A DNA stretch of 64,000 nucleotides from Akkermansiaceae bacterium (GTDB taxonomy: Bacteria > Verrucomicrobiota > Verrucomicrobiia > Verrucomicrobiales > Akkermansiaceae). The stretch is from assembly GCA_013041925.1 (NCBI GenBank), contig JABDRB010000026.1:124001-188000 (forward strand), read 5' to 3'. Shown piece after piece: positions 36,052 to 45,137 of this stretch (the stretch's first letter is position 1; each line of letters begins with the position of its first letter). A program made the translations under genes and the position numbers. Below the pieces are notes generated by a model. That model was not told the origin of the DNA. It worked only from the letters and a program-made list of their open reading frames with translations, and did no database searches.

Positions 36052-37278
36052 TCAAATGACAACCTCGGTCCCTACCTGCGTCAATGCTTGTGCGACCCGT
36101 TCTAGGCCGAAACCCTCAGCCGTGGCCATTGCCGCCTTACGCATTGATTCCAACATGTCGGGGGATTGCGCGATTTGACGCAACCGCTCCGCAAGCACCT
36201 GAGCATTACCTGCGGGAACAACCCATCCATTCACACCCTCTACCACGACATCTCCGCAGCAGGGAGTTGCGATTACCGGCACGCCTTGCGCCATCGCCTC
36301 GAGTTGGGTGAGTGCGAAACCATCTGAGTGGGTCGGCAGGACAAACAGATCCGACTGTTGGTACCACTGCGCGGCCTCAGAACGCGGCACGGCCCCGTGG
36401 AAGACGAGGTTCGAGGGAAGCCCTGAAGGCAATACTCCATGTGGGCCAACGATATCGATTTGAATCGGTGCCTCTGTCAGCAGACGAGCCGCTGCGACTA
36501 AATCCTGAATCCCCTTGCGAACGATTGCCTGACCGAGGAAGAGCACGCGCAGTTGTGATTTTTTCTGAAAAGTTGGGTGACTCCCACAGTTCGAGGCCCG
36601 ACCCACATCATAAGCCAGCGGCAATACTTCGAGCTTTTCCCTGTCAATCCCCTCGGCTACCAGTAGTTTCCGTGACCACTCGGAATTCACCATAATCCGA
36701 TCCGCAAGCCCACATTCCTCACGCCAATCCTGCCAATAACTTTCTGGAGGCGAGTGCTCAATCCCCTCCGCCCATTCGGGATGAGCCGCCCTCAGGTTCT
36801 GAACGATAGCGTCCTCGCCCGGACCAGGATCAATCTGGCCCAGCACGGTGCGCCAGCCCCAATCCTTGACCTCGCGGAAAAGTTCCAACGCAGCATAACT
36901 GTAAGAAAAAAGCGTTGGGGTTTGCCCTCCCGACATCGGGGCTCGCCATTTCCGCAGCCGTTTTAGAGCTTCCTGCTGGAATAAATGGTTCCGCTTGATG
37001 ATGCCGTCCCATCCGCTGAGACTTCTAATCCTTAAAACGCCTTCAAATCCTAACATTCGAAGATTGGGCGCATACACCTTGCTGGCATCTAGGTCACGGT
37101 GATAGCGATCCCGCAAGCGCGCAGCGCCTGGCATAGAGCCCACCATGGACCCAGGCGGCAACCAGAAATCGGTCAACACCCCAGACAGACATCCGGCACG
37201 GCGAAGAGCTCGCGCGATACCATAATGCTCGCGAGCTCCGATTTGGCAAACGATCCATTCCGGTAATTTTTCAGCCAT
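36052..37278 (-). CDS. GT4 glycosyltransferase
   Basis: 408 residues, GT-B fold. The donor-side half holds LRVLFLGQAIVRKGIQDLV, the GAVPRSEAAQWYQQSDLFVLPT block, and DGFALTQLEAMAQGVPVIAT with the retaining-GT Glu pair. The N-terminal half (GAREHYGIARALRRAG) is the acceptor domain. It overlaps the polymerase gene by 8 bp, so the two are coupled. It adds one sugar to the repeat unit; specificity unknown. Confidence 0.9.
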   Translation of the reverse strand: MAEKLPEWIVCQIGAREHYGIARALRRAGCLSGVLTDFWLPPGSMVGSMPGAARLRDRYHRDLDASKVYAPNLRMLGFEGVLRIRSLSGWDGIIKRNHLFQQEALKRLRKWRAPMSGGQTPTLFSYSYAALELFREVKDWGWRTVLGQIDPGPGEDAIVQNLRAAHPEWAEGIEHSPPESYWQDWREECGLADRIMVNSEWSRKLLVAEGIDREKLEVLPLAYDVGRASNCGSHPTFQKKSQLRVLFLGQAIVRKGIQDLVAAARLLTEAPIQIDIVGPHGVLPSGLPSNLVFHGAVPRSEAAQWYQQSDLFVLPTHSDGFALTQLEAMAQGVPVIATPCCGDVVVEGVNGWVVPAGNAQVLAERLRQIAQSPDMLESMRKAAMATAEGFGLERVAQALTQVGTEVVI

Positions 37279-38713
37279 GCTCCACCACTTTCCGTCTCTT
37301 TTTGCGCCTCTCTTTTCCTTCCCGATCTCTCGCTTTCGAATGCGATCCTCGCGCCTTTCTCGTCATTTGACCTCCTGCCTTATAGCGTTGGTAATATAAC
37401 CAAGCCCGATAAAGCCCCCAACCGAAAAAAAACGGATACAAGACGAGCAACGTGATATCGCGCCCCAAATTGAAGGTAAGGATCAATCCACAGCCATACA
37501 GGATCAATCGCCCTGGGTTGCGGCCCAATAGGTCTTGTCTTGCCAATATGCCCACCCAAAGTGTCATCAGCAGCGCGGCGGCCATAGGACCAAAAAACCT
37601 GCCGAAATTCACCACCCCTTGCCCGATCATTCCGGTGGAAATCGTCGCCGTCGTTTCGCCATTAGGACCCGAAACTGCCTGTCCACGTGCCATAGCATAA
37701 TCAAGACCGATGGTAGGTTTATTCTCCCAGATTGCCCGGGGAATCGGGTTCACGACCTCGGCAAAATACCGTTCCCCCCAGTTCGGATTATAACTCCCCA
37801 ACTCAATGTATTTATCGATCCACGCCAACTCCTCAAACATATTGAGACCAGCATGCCGACTCCCCTCCAAGCCTTGCCCTGAAAGCGCCTCCCCAATGTT
37901 AAACTGCATCCCTTCCCGGTTGGCCATCACGAGGCTGAACCAAAGGTGTGTCATCAGAAAGGCTACGCCCAAAATAGCCAGCTTCGCAGAAAAACCCATA
38001 CGCAAACGTAAAAACACCCAGCTCAATAGCCCAGGCAAGACCGTTGCCAGCATCGTATTGCGGGTCCGGTCAAACACATACCAAGGCAGCATCAGAAAGC
38101 ACACCGCCAGCGCTATCCTCCTCGTCTTCGCATTCATCGAAACAGCCGCCACCACGCCAAAGGCGGCCGTCAAAAAAATCTGTAGGTAGGACGCCAACGA
38201 AATGAACGCCGAATACCCACCACCAATCTGCCCACGGGACCAAGGATTCGCCTTGTGCCCCAAATACGGAGCAAAAAGCCCCAGCACATCACCATGAACC
38301 TGCACGAGGGCAATCGCCATCAGTACTAGCCAGGCAACCAACAACGCAGCAGCTAGCTTATCTATCCTCCCCTGCACATCCTTCCGCCACAAACGACGAG
38401 TTTCCAAATACGCCATCACGTGACTGCCCTTGCGCAGGTATTTCCGATTCATCCATTGGTGCACCGGCACCACTGCCACGCCAAAAACCGCTAGAAACCA
38501 CAGGACCTGCCACCATGCGGAAGCAATCGATTCCGATCCAATCGTCATTACATAGCGCTCAAAATCATTGTAGATCACATCCCCCACATACCAAGCACCC
38601 ACCGTAGCCAACACCATGCCAGCTGGAATCCCCCAAGCTTTTCGTCGCTCGTTCCACGCCCAAAGGGCAAGCCCGATAAGGACAAATACGCTGATGTAAA
38701 AGGGTAAGGGCAT
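37271..38713 (-). CDS. Wzy-like polysaccharide polymerase (polytopic membrane protein)
   Basis: 480 residues with about 11-12 hydrophobic helices (e.g. FYISVFVLIGLALWAW, IALVQVHGDVLGLF). A large loop near residue 260-330 (ANREGMQFNIGEALSGQG, WGERYFAEVVNPIPR) is the usual place for O-antigen polymerase activity. The C-terminal tail is strongly basic (KARDREGKERRKKRRK). Sequence conservation in this class is low, so the call rests on topology, size and place in the locus. The AT-rich heptamer repeat at 38,718-38,738 lies just upstream. Confidence 0.75.
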   Translation of the reverse strand: MPLPFYISVFVLIGLALWAWNERRKAWGIPAGMVLATVGAWYVGDVIYNDFERYVMTIGSESIASAWWQVLWFLAVFGVAVVPVHQWMNRKYLRKGSHVMAYLETRRLWRKDVQGRIDKLAAALLVAWLVLMAIALVQVHGDVLGLFAPYLGHKANPWSRGQIGGGYSAFISLASYLQIFLTAAFGVVAAVSMNAKTRRIALAVCFLMLPWYVFDRTRNTMLATVLPGLLSWVFLRLRMGFSAKLAILGVAFLMTHLWFSLVMANREGMQFNIGEALSGQGLEGSRHAGLNMFEELAWIDKYIELGSYNPNWGERYFAEVVNPIPRAIWENKPTIGLDYAMARGQAVSGPNGETTATISTGMIGQGVVNFGRFFGPMAAALLMTLWVGILARQDLLGRNPGRLILYGCGLILTFNLGRDITLLVLYPFFFGWGLYRAWLYYQRYKAGGQMTRKARGSHSKARDREGKERRKKRRKVVEHG

Positions 38714-38717
38714 GTAA

Positions 38718-38738
38718 AATTTAAAAATTGAAAGTTCA
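38718..38738. repeat. heptanucleotide tandem repeat (three units)
   Basis: AATTTAA-AAATTGA-AAGTTCA, period 7, immediately upstream of the polymerase start. Same class as the other period-7 repeats of this locus. A GGCGCC palindrome follows at once (38,740-38,745). Confidence 0.5.
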
Positions 38739-38749
38739 AGGCGCCGCCT

Positions 38750-39982
38750 TTAGTGAACAAAATCAGGACGGTCACCATTCCCTGTTATCCACTGATACAG
38801 CTCCTTCATTTGTGCCGCCACCTTCGGCCAGGTGAACTGACGCTCGACTAAGGCACGGCCATTGGACCCTAAAGAGATAAGAGAGGTTGTCGATGATTCG
38901 TTCTCTGTTGTCGGCAAAGAAAATAATAGACCCATGCCTTCGGAGATGCTCTCCACATCAGTCCCGATGCGTATCGCGGCACCAGCATCAAATCCTTCGG
39001 GGAGATTGCAGTGGTCGGTCATGAGCACGGGAAGGCGATACGACCATGCCTCAAGGACTGACATCGGTAGCCCTTCGCTGAAACTCGGAAGAATAAAGGC
39101 ATTCGCTTGCTGCAAAAGTTCGTCTTTTTCCTTACCAAAGGCGGGACCTGTGAACAAAAGCTCAAATTCTGGAAGCTTAAAATTGAAATGAGCCGGTTCC
39201 GCTCTCCTGTCTCTCACATCAGCCCAGCAGATTCCAAGCTCCGTCGCCAATTTCTTCAACTCTGCCTCATGCCCGCCCTGATCCCAACCAGCAATGACAA
39301 ACTGCCATTCGTCGAATGATGGGTTTTGATTGTTGGATTTTAATTGGGACGCCCATGCACGCAGAGCATTCGCAAGCCCCTTTTTCGGATGCACTCGACC
39401 CAGAAAAAGTAGCCGCTTCTTATCAGGATCTGTTGTCTTTTGTCTATGCTCTGCTGTCTCGCCTTCAGGTATTTCCACCCCATTCGGGATCACAGCAATC
39501 GGATTGCCTAATCCATACGTTCGCATCGATTCTGCCTCCGACTCGCACAGCGCATGCAGACAAGCGGCACCTCGTAAATTCCGATTCTCAAACCACCAGC
39601 CCGCGATGCGCTTCTTCCACGCGGAATTCGCCAATGCCCAGGCATCCAACATTCCATGCGGGCTGATTATCTGGGGTTTCCCGCATTTCAAGACAGACAA
39701 GGATGCCCCGGTCCAAAGACCGTGAAGATGTACCAACTCGGCCCCACTTTCTCCAAGAGCCTCATCCATTCCTTTCCCTCTCGGCAGCCCCCATCTCTTT
39801 TCAAAAGGCAGCGATTGCAACACGCCACTCGGCCACTTTCCAACAGCATCTCCACCATCATCCCATCCCAACACACGAACATCCAGTCCAACATGCAACT
39901 GCTCCCTCACCAACGCATCCAGCGCAACCGGTATGCCACCACCGCGCTGCGTCACCGAACCCGTTATGTGCGTAATCTTCAT
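38750..39982 (-). CDS. GT4 glycosyltransferase
   Basis: 410 residues. The N-terminus ITGSVTQRGGGIPVALDALV is typical of GT4 exopolysaccharide transferases. Donor-side motifs are RLLFLGRVHPKKGLANALRA, NAFILPSFSEGLPMSVLEAW and the LPVLMTDHCNLPEG strand. Between residues ~240 and ~265 an atypical insert (DVRDRRAEPAHFNFKLPEFE) separates ELGICWA from LLFTGPAFG, where relatives continue directly; its DNA contains a TTAAAATTGAAA stretch like the heptamer repeats. Function as a sugar transferase is likely still intact. Confidence 0.88.
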   Translation of the reverse strand: MKITHITGSVTQRGGGIPVALDALVREQLHVGLDVRVLGWDDGGDAVGKWPSGVLQSLPFEKRWGLPRGKGMDEALGESGAELVHLHGLWTGASLSVLKCGKPQIISPHGMLDAWALANSAWKKRIAGWWFENRNLRGAACLHALCESEAESMRTYGLGNPIAVIPNGVEIPEGETAEHRQKTTDPDKKRLLFLGRVHPKKGLANALRAWASQLKSNNQNPSFDEWQFVIAGWDQGGHEAELKKLATELGICWADVRDRRAEPAHFNFKLPEFELLFTGPAFGKEKDELLQQANAFILPSFSEGLPMSVLEAWSYRLPVLMTDHCNLPEGFDAGAAIRIGTDVESISEGMGLLFSLPTTENESSTTSLISLGSNGRALVERQFTWPKVAAQMKELYQWITGNGDRPDFVH

Positions 39983-39992
39983 CGTAGACGAA

Positions 39993-40066
39993 TGCCGCAG
40001 GGCGGCAAGTTAAAGTATGCCGCGGAGCGGCAGTTTAAGTTTAAGTCTTGGATTGCTACTTCAACT
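39993..40066. repeat. paired GCGGC hairpins plus 29-bp dispersed repeat
   Basis: Two hairpins, TGCCGC-AGG-GCGGCA (39,993-40,007) and TGCCGC-GGA-GCGGCA (40,018-40,032), are followed by a 29-bp sequence at 40,038-40,066. That sequence recurs as its reverse complement at 45,220-45,248 with 28 of 29 positions identical. The repeat runs into the stop codon of the 40,061-41,296 gene. Confidence 0.75.
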
Positions 40067-41296
40067 GTCGCGCAGCAGCGCGACCAGCCCTTCGCCAAAG
40101 GCTCGCGTTGGACAGCGCTCCTCCAATATTCTCAAACTCTGCTTACTCATGTTGAGCCACTCGACTTCACTCATGCCTACAATCTTATTCAAGCACTCCG
40201 CCACCTCATCTACGTCCACAGCATTAAAAGTCCAACCATTCACACCCTCATCAATCAATTCCTCCGCCGCACCAACATTACTACCACTCAACACTGGTAA
40301 TCCACAGGCCATCGCCTCATTCAGCACCAAGCCCCAGGGCTCTTCCAAAGCTGGATGCACAAAACAACCAGCATGCGCATAAAACCTGGGTAATTCCTCG
40401 ATCTGGCGGAAGCTGGGGAAATACACGGTTACGGATGGCTGATGACTGATAGCTGATTTAGGAAGCTCTTCCCATGGTGCACATTCTAGAACTTTCAGCC
40501 CTAGATTTTCACACTGTTTGATTAATTGAGACTTAAGCTCGCCATCCCCCAATAGGCATAAATTCCAGGGGGGCCTCAGGTCTTGGTTCCTGGTTCTTAG
40601 TTGGTTCAGCGAAAACTGGGCATAAGCCTCGATCAAGCGGGTCAGGTTTTTACGATCAATAAACCGATTGGAAGCCAGGAAATATTTTCCAACTTTGAGA
40701 CCTTCGACCTCCGACCTCCGACCTCCGACCTCCGACCTTCCGACTTTAAGACACTCTTCCGCGAAATACTCATTATCCACGACGTTATAACCCAGCTGGA
40801 TCTTCTCTGCTGGCATGCCAAGCTTCACGAGATAATCCCGATGCGAAGCTGCACCAACCAAGGCTGAGTCAAACTTGCCAATGATTCTACTTTTGATCCA
40901 CTCTTTCCACCAAACCCTCACACCATCCGCCTCACGAGTCTCACTCATGACAATGGCCTGAGCATGATTTTTTTTGCACCAGTCCAAGCACGCCCGAGCA
41001 TCCACACTGCCCCAGCCGGCAATAGCAACTGCATCTGGCTTCAAATTATCCAGAGACTGCATCATGCCAGCCCGCACGCGGCTTTTATCGAGCCGTTCCG
41101 CTGCCTCTCCCGGAAACACGGTCATTCTCTCCCATCTCTGCTCACCGAATTCTTCGTTCCAAGCATAGGTCTCATCCGCTCCACCCGTTTCCAAGCCTAC
41201 CACATTCCAACCTTCACTCCCTAACACCTCAGCTGCAGCAGAGATTCGAGCCAAATGATACGGCCCAAACCGGGCAAAATGGATAGCAACTTTCAT
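40061..41296 (-). CDS. GT4 glycosyltransferase carrying three in-frame heptamer repeats
   Basis: 411 residues. GT4 marks: an N-terminal HFARFGPYHLARISAAAEVL, GKYFLASNRFIDRKNLTRLI at the donor-domain start, and EPWGLVLNEAMACGLPVLSG with the Glu pair. Three stretches break the family pattern, each encoded by a 7-bp tandem repeat: GRSEVGGRRSEVEG (40,699-40,744), LRTRNQDLR (40,582-40,602) and SAISHQPSV (40,437-40,457). Three 7-bp units make 21 bp, so the frame survives. All lie where loops are expected, so activity may be kept. The stop codon falls in a dispersed 29-bp repeat. Confidence 0.88.
   Translation of the reverse strand: MKVAIHFARFGPYHLARISAAAEVLGSEGWNVVGLETGGADETYAWNEEFGEQRWERMTVFPGEAAERLDKSRVRAGMMQSLDNLKPDAVAIAGWGSVDARACLDWCKKNHAQAIVMSETREADGVRVWWKEWIKSRIIGKFDSALVGAASHRDYLVKLGMPAEKIQLGYNVVDNEYFAEECLKVGRSEVGGRRSEVEGLKVGKYFLASNRFIDRKNLTRLIEAYAQFSLNQLRTRNQDLRPPWNLCLLGDGELKSQLIKQCENLGLKVLECAPWEELPKSAISHQPSVTVYFPSFRQIEELPRFYAHAGCFVHPALEEPWGLVLNEAMACGLPVLSGSNVGAAEELIDEGVNGWTFNAVDVDEVAECLNKIVGMSEVEWLNMSKQSLRILEERCPTRAFGEGLVALLRDS
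40437..40457. repeat. intragenic heptamer repeat, type A
   Basis: GGCTGAT-GACTGAT-AGCTGAT, three 7-bp units inside the GT4 gene, coding for SAISHQPS on the minus strand. Confidence 0.8.
40582..40602. repeat. intragenic heptamer repeat, type B
   Basis: CTTGGTT-CCTGGTT-CTTAGTT, three 7-bp units inside the GT4 gene, coding for QLRTRNQD on the minus strand. Confidence 0.75.
40699..40744. repeat. intragenic heptamer repeat, type C
   Basis: About six units of a 7-bp motif (consensus CCTCCGA, with slightly diverged end units) inside the GT4 gene. The minus strand codes for GRSEVGGRRSEVEGLKVG, a 7-residue period. Confidence 0.85.
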
Positions 41297-41325
41297 GAAG
41301 ACTTCTGTAACAACTGCTGTTCAGT

Positions 41326-42525
41326 TCACGGGGAAGACATAACATCCTCATATTTAGCAATGACCTGTTGCCAACGAAACTCACTGGCAAAATGGTCGCG
41401 GGCCGATTCCCCTAGACTCAATCTCAAGGGTTGGCTTTCAATCAATGGCACCAGCGCATCAATCACTGAGTTCAAATCCCTTGGTTTGCTAAATAGGGCA
41501 TTTTTACCATTTTCCAGCACCTCAGCGACGCCGGCGTCTTCGCAAACAACCACCGGTAAACCACAGGCCATGGCCTCGAGGAAGACCACCCCGAAAGGTT
41601 CGGCCCAACCAACCAGCGCAAAAACATCGGCTGCCATCATTTCTGTTCTCACTTCATCAGGAGATAACAATCCGAGAAGAGATACACGATCTTGAGAACT
41701 CATTTCAGACACTTGCTTTTCAATGATCGTCCGGTCAGGTCCATCACCCGCTATCCTTAGCCGAAGCTGCGGGAAATTCGGAGCCATCTGTTCAATGGCC
41801 TGCAATAGCAAAGGAACATCTTTTCGCCCGTAAAACTTACAGCAGCAGAACACCGTCACCTCCTTGTGGGACGTTCTTTGCTGCAACTCTTGATTGGTCA
41901 CCGGGGAGAACGAGCTCCCATTATGAATCACTTTGAATACGGCCTCAGGCAAGGCCTTGATAGCTTCTCGCTGCATCGATGCAGAAACAACGACCATGCA
42001 CCTCGCGTCTTTCGCGACGCGTTCAAAGACGGCCTTCACGCGATCTCGCTTTTGACATTCAATAAAATCACCCACCTCATGATCCGTGACCACATAGGGC
42101 AATCCGTATTTCTGAAACCAAGACTGAGCCACTTGACCTGCCACCATGGTATGATGTGCGCATACCACATCTGGAGAAAACGTTTCGATACACCGCTTCA
42201 AGGGTCGATTCAAAAAAAGCTGAGCCCCCGATAGCAACAAGCGCGGCGCCATCCGGTTCAATTTGCCTATCATATGCCACGGGTAATACGGCCACTTCCA
42301 ATATTCCACGTCTAAACCCTCGACGTTCCACGTGTCAGCCAATTCAATCTGACGGCTAAAGCGGGCACCAAGGATCGATGTCCATCGGGGTAACCACGGA
42401 GTAGGAACCACCACCCGCACATCATGCCCGGCTTGTTTAAATGCCTGAGCCTGTTCCAAAGCCCAGTTCCCACGTGATAGACTCACAGGCGTTGGGAAGT
42501 AGGTGGCCAAAAATAAAATTTTCAT
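41326..42525 (-). CDS. GT4 glycosyltransferase
   Basis: 399 residues. The N-terminus ILFLATYFPTPVSLSRGNWA is a typical acceptor domain of this family. Then come VTVFCCCKFYGRKDVPLLLQ, LRIAGDGPDRTIIE, VFALVGWAEPFGVVFLEAMA and GLPVVVCEDAGVAEVL. Its start overlaps the sulfotransferase stop by 4 bp (ATGA), so the two are translationally coupled. Sugar donor unknown. Confidence 0.92.
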   Translation of the reverse strand: MKILFLATYFPTPVSLSRGNWALEQAQAFKQAGHDVRVVVPTPWLPRWTSILGARFSRQIELADTWNVEGLDVEYWKWPYYPWHMIGKLNRMAPRLLLSGAQLFLNRPLKRCIETFSPDVVCAHHTMVAGQVAQSWFQKYGLPYVVTDHEVGDFIECQKRDRVKAVFERVAKDARCMVVVSASMQREAIKALPEAVFKVIHNGSSFSPVTNQELQQRTSHKEVTVFCCCKFYGRKDVPLLLQAIEQMAPNFPQLRLRIAGDGPDRTIIEKQVSEMSSQDRVSLLGLLSPDEVRTEMMAADVFALVGWAEPFGVVFLEAMACGLPVVVCEDAGVAEVLENGKNALFSKPRDLNSVIDALVPLIESQPLRLSLGESARDHFASEFRWQQVIAKYEDVMSSP

Positions 42526-43364
42526 TTTTGAATGATTCTTCGACCGATACCCTTCGCTACATATTTACTCCGCGCAACGGCCTTGAGCCAAGGTTGGATT
42601 CTCGCATTTTTCCTCCGGAATTCATCAACAGCTTTACCATCAGACAGACCATACTGTCGAAGCCGTTCATTAAACACCTCTTCTGCTCTATGGTAGAGAA
42701 TTTCATCCAGAGCAATCAAATTTGTGAACGACGAATCGAAGTCAGGTATTTCAACCTCACTCGGAGTTTTGTTGATGCGAGTGTAACAACATTTTTTCAA
42801 GCCGATACATTGGCTAAAAACTAGAAGAGATTCATCAAAACGCTCAAGCAAGCCGAATGCAACAATATGTGACTCAAGATTTTTGATAGCCCGATCGAGA
42901 TCACTTTGATCTAGGGTTCCGAAAGGTTTTGGATTGATAAACATATTACTCTCTTTTGCATCCCCTGATAGAAAGCGCACCATTCCATTATCAGCTTCTA
43001 GGACAGATCCGTTAGTGAGAAAGTTCTCAAATGTGGATACTTTCGCTTGATGATGATAATAAGCGTTAGGCTCGACCTTGGCATGTCTATACAAAGAAAC
43101 CAGACGCCCTTTCGGCTTGCGCAACATAGTTGCATACTCGCACTCCTCTTGAAAAAGCTGATGAACACCATAGGCAAAGTGTCCCATAATGTAGCCGTCA
43201 CTCTGCCCCCGTTGTTGGATGGAGACGGAAAGATCGTCAGGCTTCCTAAGTCCTCGTATTGGACTTAGTTCAATCTCCTTTTGACATCGCCCTCGGAAAT
43301 TCTTTCGAATCAGCTCCTGAAGTGACGATCCTCCGCACTTATGAATGTGTATGAATGCAAGCAT
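42522..43364 (-). CDS. PAPS-dependent carbohydrate sulfotransferase (Sulfotransfer_2-like)
   Basis: 280 residues from ATG 43364; the TTG before it is less likely. The 5'-phosphosulfate loop is HIHKCGGSSLQE near the N-terminus, and the 3'-phosphate region is ATMLRKPKGRLVSLYRH; this matches membrane-less relatives of heparan 2-O-sulfotransferase. It would move sulfate from PAPS to a sugar hydroxyl of the growing polymer. Coupling (ATGA) to the next GT4 gene ties it to repeat-unit assembly. With two sulfatases upstream of the locus it suggests that this organism makes and handles sulfated glycans. The acceptor is unknown. Confidence 0.82.
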   Translation of the reverse strand: MLAFIHIHKCGGSSLQELIRKNFRGRCQKEIELSPIRGLRKPDDLSVSIQQRGQSDGYIMGHFAYGVHQLFQEECEYATMLRKPKGRLVSLYRHAKVEPNAYYHHQAKVSTFENFLTNGSVLEADNGMVRFLSGDAKESNMFINPKPFGTLDQSDLDRAIKNLESHIVAFGLLERFDESLLVFSQCIGLKKCCYTRINKTPSEVEIPDFDSSFTNLIALDEILYHRAEEVFNERLRQYGLSDGKAVDEFRRKNARIQPWLKAVARSKYVAKGIGRRIIQK

Positions 43365-43392
43365 CAAACTAAAAATATGAGTGTTATAAACA

Positions 43393-43935
43393 CTAACTTA
43401 ACCACGGATGATAATCTAATTGATAATTAATATCCCTATAACGTTCGCCAATTTTTTTAGCGGGATTCCCTGCAACAATCGAAAATGGCTCCACATCCTT
43501 GACGACCACTGAGCCAGCCCCCACCACGGCACCCTCGCCGATCGTGACTCCCGGTAAGACCATCGCTCGATAACCGATCCAGACTCGATCTCCAACGATG
43601 ACATCACCACCACGATCTTCAAAGCTTGGCGACTGCGGGTCATGACCTAACGTCAAGATACTGGCATCGGGCCCAATGCTCACATCGTCGCCTATTCGAA
43701 TAGTAAACTTACGCCCATCCAACAAACACCCATGATTAATCACATTCCGTTTTCCTAAACAAACTTTCCGGCCGTTCAGGAATTGACAGCCTAATTGCAC
43801 CCCCGCACCCACACCATACTCGGCCAACCAAAGCTTTAAATACCCTTTACGGATAGTCCGCATGGGAACATGGGTCAGCAAATGATTGTAAAACCATGCT
43901 AACACACTGCCTAGAATGACTCGGAAATTATTCAT
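43393..43935 (-). CDS. hexapeptide-repeat O-acetyltransferase
   Basis: 180 residues. The left-handed beta-helix repeats are plain: RIGDDVSIGPDASILTLGHD, GDRVWIGYRAMVLPGVTIGE and AVVGAGSVVVKDVEPFSIVAG followed by NPAKKIG. That complete ending contrasts with the short WcaF-like gene at 35,519. His in TLGHDPQ sits where the catalytic base is expected. It acetylates a sugar hydroxyl using acetyl-CoA. It overlaps the upstream GT4 gene by 8 bp. Confidence 0.9.
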   Translation of the reverse strand: MNNFRVILGSVLAWFYNHLLTHVPMRTIRKGYLKLWLAEYGVGAGVQLGCQFLNGRKVCLGKRNVINHGCLLDGRKFTIRIGDDVSIGPDASILTLGHDPQSPSFEDRGGDVIVGDRVWIGYRAMVLPGVTIGEGAVVGAGSVVVKDVEPFSIVAGNPAKKIGERYRDINYQLDYHPWLS

Positions 43936-45109
43936 GATTGAATGTGTCTATAACTAATTGAGCATTTCTTTCCCATGAATGCTCCTTCACATAATCATCC
44001 CACCGTGGATGAAACCCTTTCTGCATATAAGCCTGCATCGCTTGGGCGATTGATTCAGGATCATCAGGAAGCATACGCTCTCCGAGTCCGTAGTTCTCGA
44101 CCATACTTCCTAAATTTGACTGCCCACAGGAAGCGATGACAGGTTTACGAAACCACGCCGCGACGTTGAGAACGCCACTGGCGGAACGAAAGGAAGATGA
44201 ATACGTAAGGGCCACAACATCACACCCATTAAAACAGTTAGAAACATCATCAGGACTCAGAAATCGAACCATCCAACGACACCTCTTGGCCACATCCAGC
44301 TTCGCAGCCTGTTGAATATAGTCAGCTGACTGCCGTTGACCAGGTGTTGCCTCACTCCCCGCGATCAGTAGCCACACATCCTGCACCTCTTTGAGCGCAT
44401 CCAAGATAAGATTGAGGTTTTTACCATCCCGGATATGCCCAAAACTTAAAAAGACAGCTGCCGATTCCGGAATTTCGTATTTTGCGCGGAATTGCTCTCG
44501 GGAAAGGGATGGCTGAGGAAATGAAAACGGCCCGTGTGGAATCACGGTCACCTTCAATGTTGGCATCGGTTGTCCAGTATCAAGTTCGGTAGGGGCATGA
44601 ACGAAGGCGTCTCGCAGGAATGAATAGCCAGCCGCGATCGACCGTCGGTGCCACCACAGCGGACCAACCACATAATCCCTGACCGGATCGTGCACCACCG
44701 CGGAAAATACAACGCCCTGTCTTGCTCTCCGTTGGAATCTCCATGCCCAAAGCGGTGCGAGGTATTCGCTGTAATTGGCAAAAAGAACCCGTGTGTATCC
44801 CTTGCTCACCATCATACGATCGAGAGTGCGGGCGTCCTTCAGGATCCGACGCACTAAAGTGAAACGACTGATCCAACGATTACTGCTATTGGACGTTTGC
44901 GATTCCAGTGCCTTTTCCTGATCATATCCATCGGGAGAATGAGGATAATCAACTGGGCACAGCATCGTCACCTTTAGCCCAGTCGCAGCGAGAGCCTTAG
45001 CTTGTTCGTGTGCATAATCAGCAATTCCACCCAGCGATGCTGGACAATAATACAGAAGCCTCCGATCCTGTCCGTGCGTTTCTTTGGAGTGCCCGATTTC
45101 AGGATTCAT
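43928..45109 (-). CDS. GT4 glycosyltransferase
   Basis: 393 residues from ATG 45109. The frame stays open upstream to 45238, but that part is repeat DNA, so the later ATG is chosen. Motifs are RRLLYYCPASLGGIADYAHE, then AVFLSFGHIRDGKNLNLIL, LLIAGSEATPGQ and NGCDVVALTYSSSFRSASGV. The usual retaining Glu pair is not obvious near KPVIASCGQSN, so it may belong to a diverged GT4 branch. It overlaps the acetyltransferase by 8 bp. Confidence 0.85.
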   Translation of the reverse strand: MNPEIGHSKETHGQDRRLLYYCPASLGGIADYAHEQAKALAATGLKVTMLCPVDYPHSPDGYDQEKALESQTSNSSNRWISRFTLVRRILKDARTLDRMMVSKGYTRVLFANYSEYLAPLWAWRFQRRARQGVVFSAVVHDPVRDYVVGPLWWHRRSIAAGYSFLRDAFVHAPTELDTGQPMPTLKVTVIPHGPFSFPQPSLSREQFRAKYEIPESAAVFLSFGHIRDGKNLNLILDALKEVQDVWLLIAGSEATPGQRQSADYIQQAAKLDVAKRCRWMVRFLSPDDVSNCFNGCDVVALTYSSSFRSASGVLNVAAWFRKPVIASCGQSNLGSMVENYGLGERMLPDDPESIAQAMQAYMQKGFHPRWDDYVKEHSWERNAQLVIDTFNHE

Positions 45110-45137
45110 AGAGATTTGGGTAGGTTCTGTTACTTTG

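Noticed and set aside
40699-40744. Possible CRISPR or minisatellite in the CCTCCGA repeat
   Set aside because: Units are only 7 bp, have no spacers and lie in a coding frame, so it is a microsatellite-like repeat, not CRISPR.
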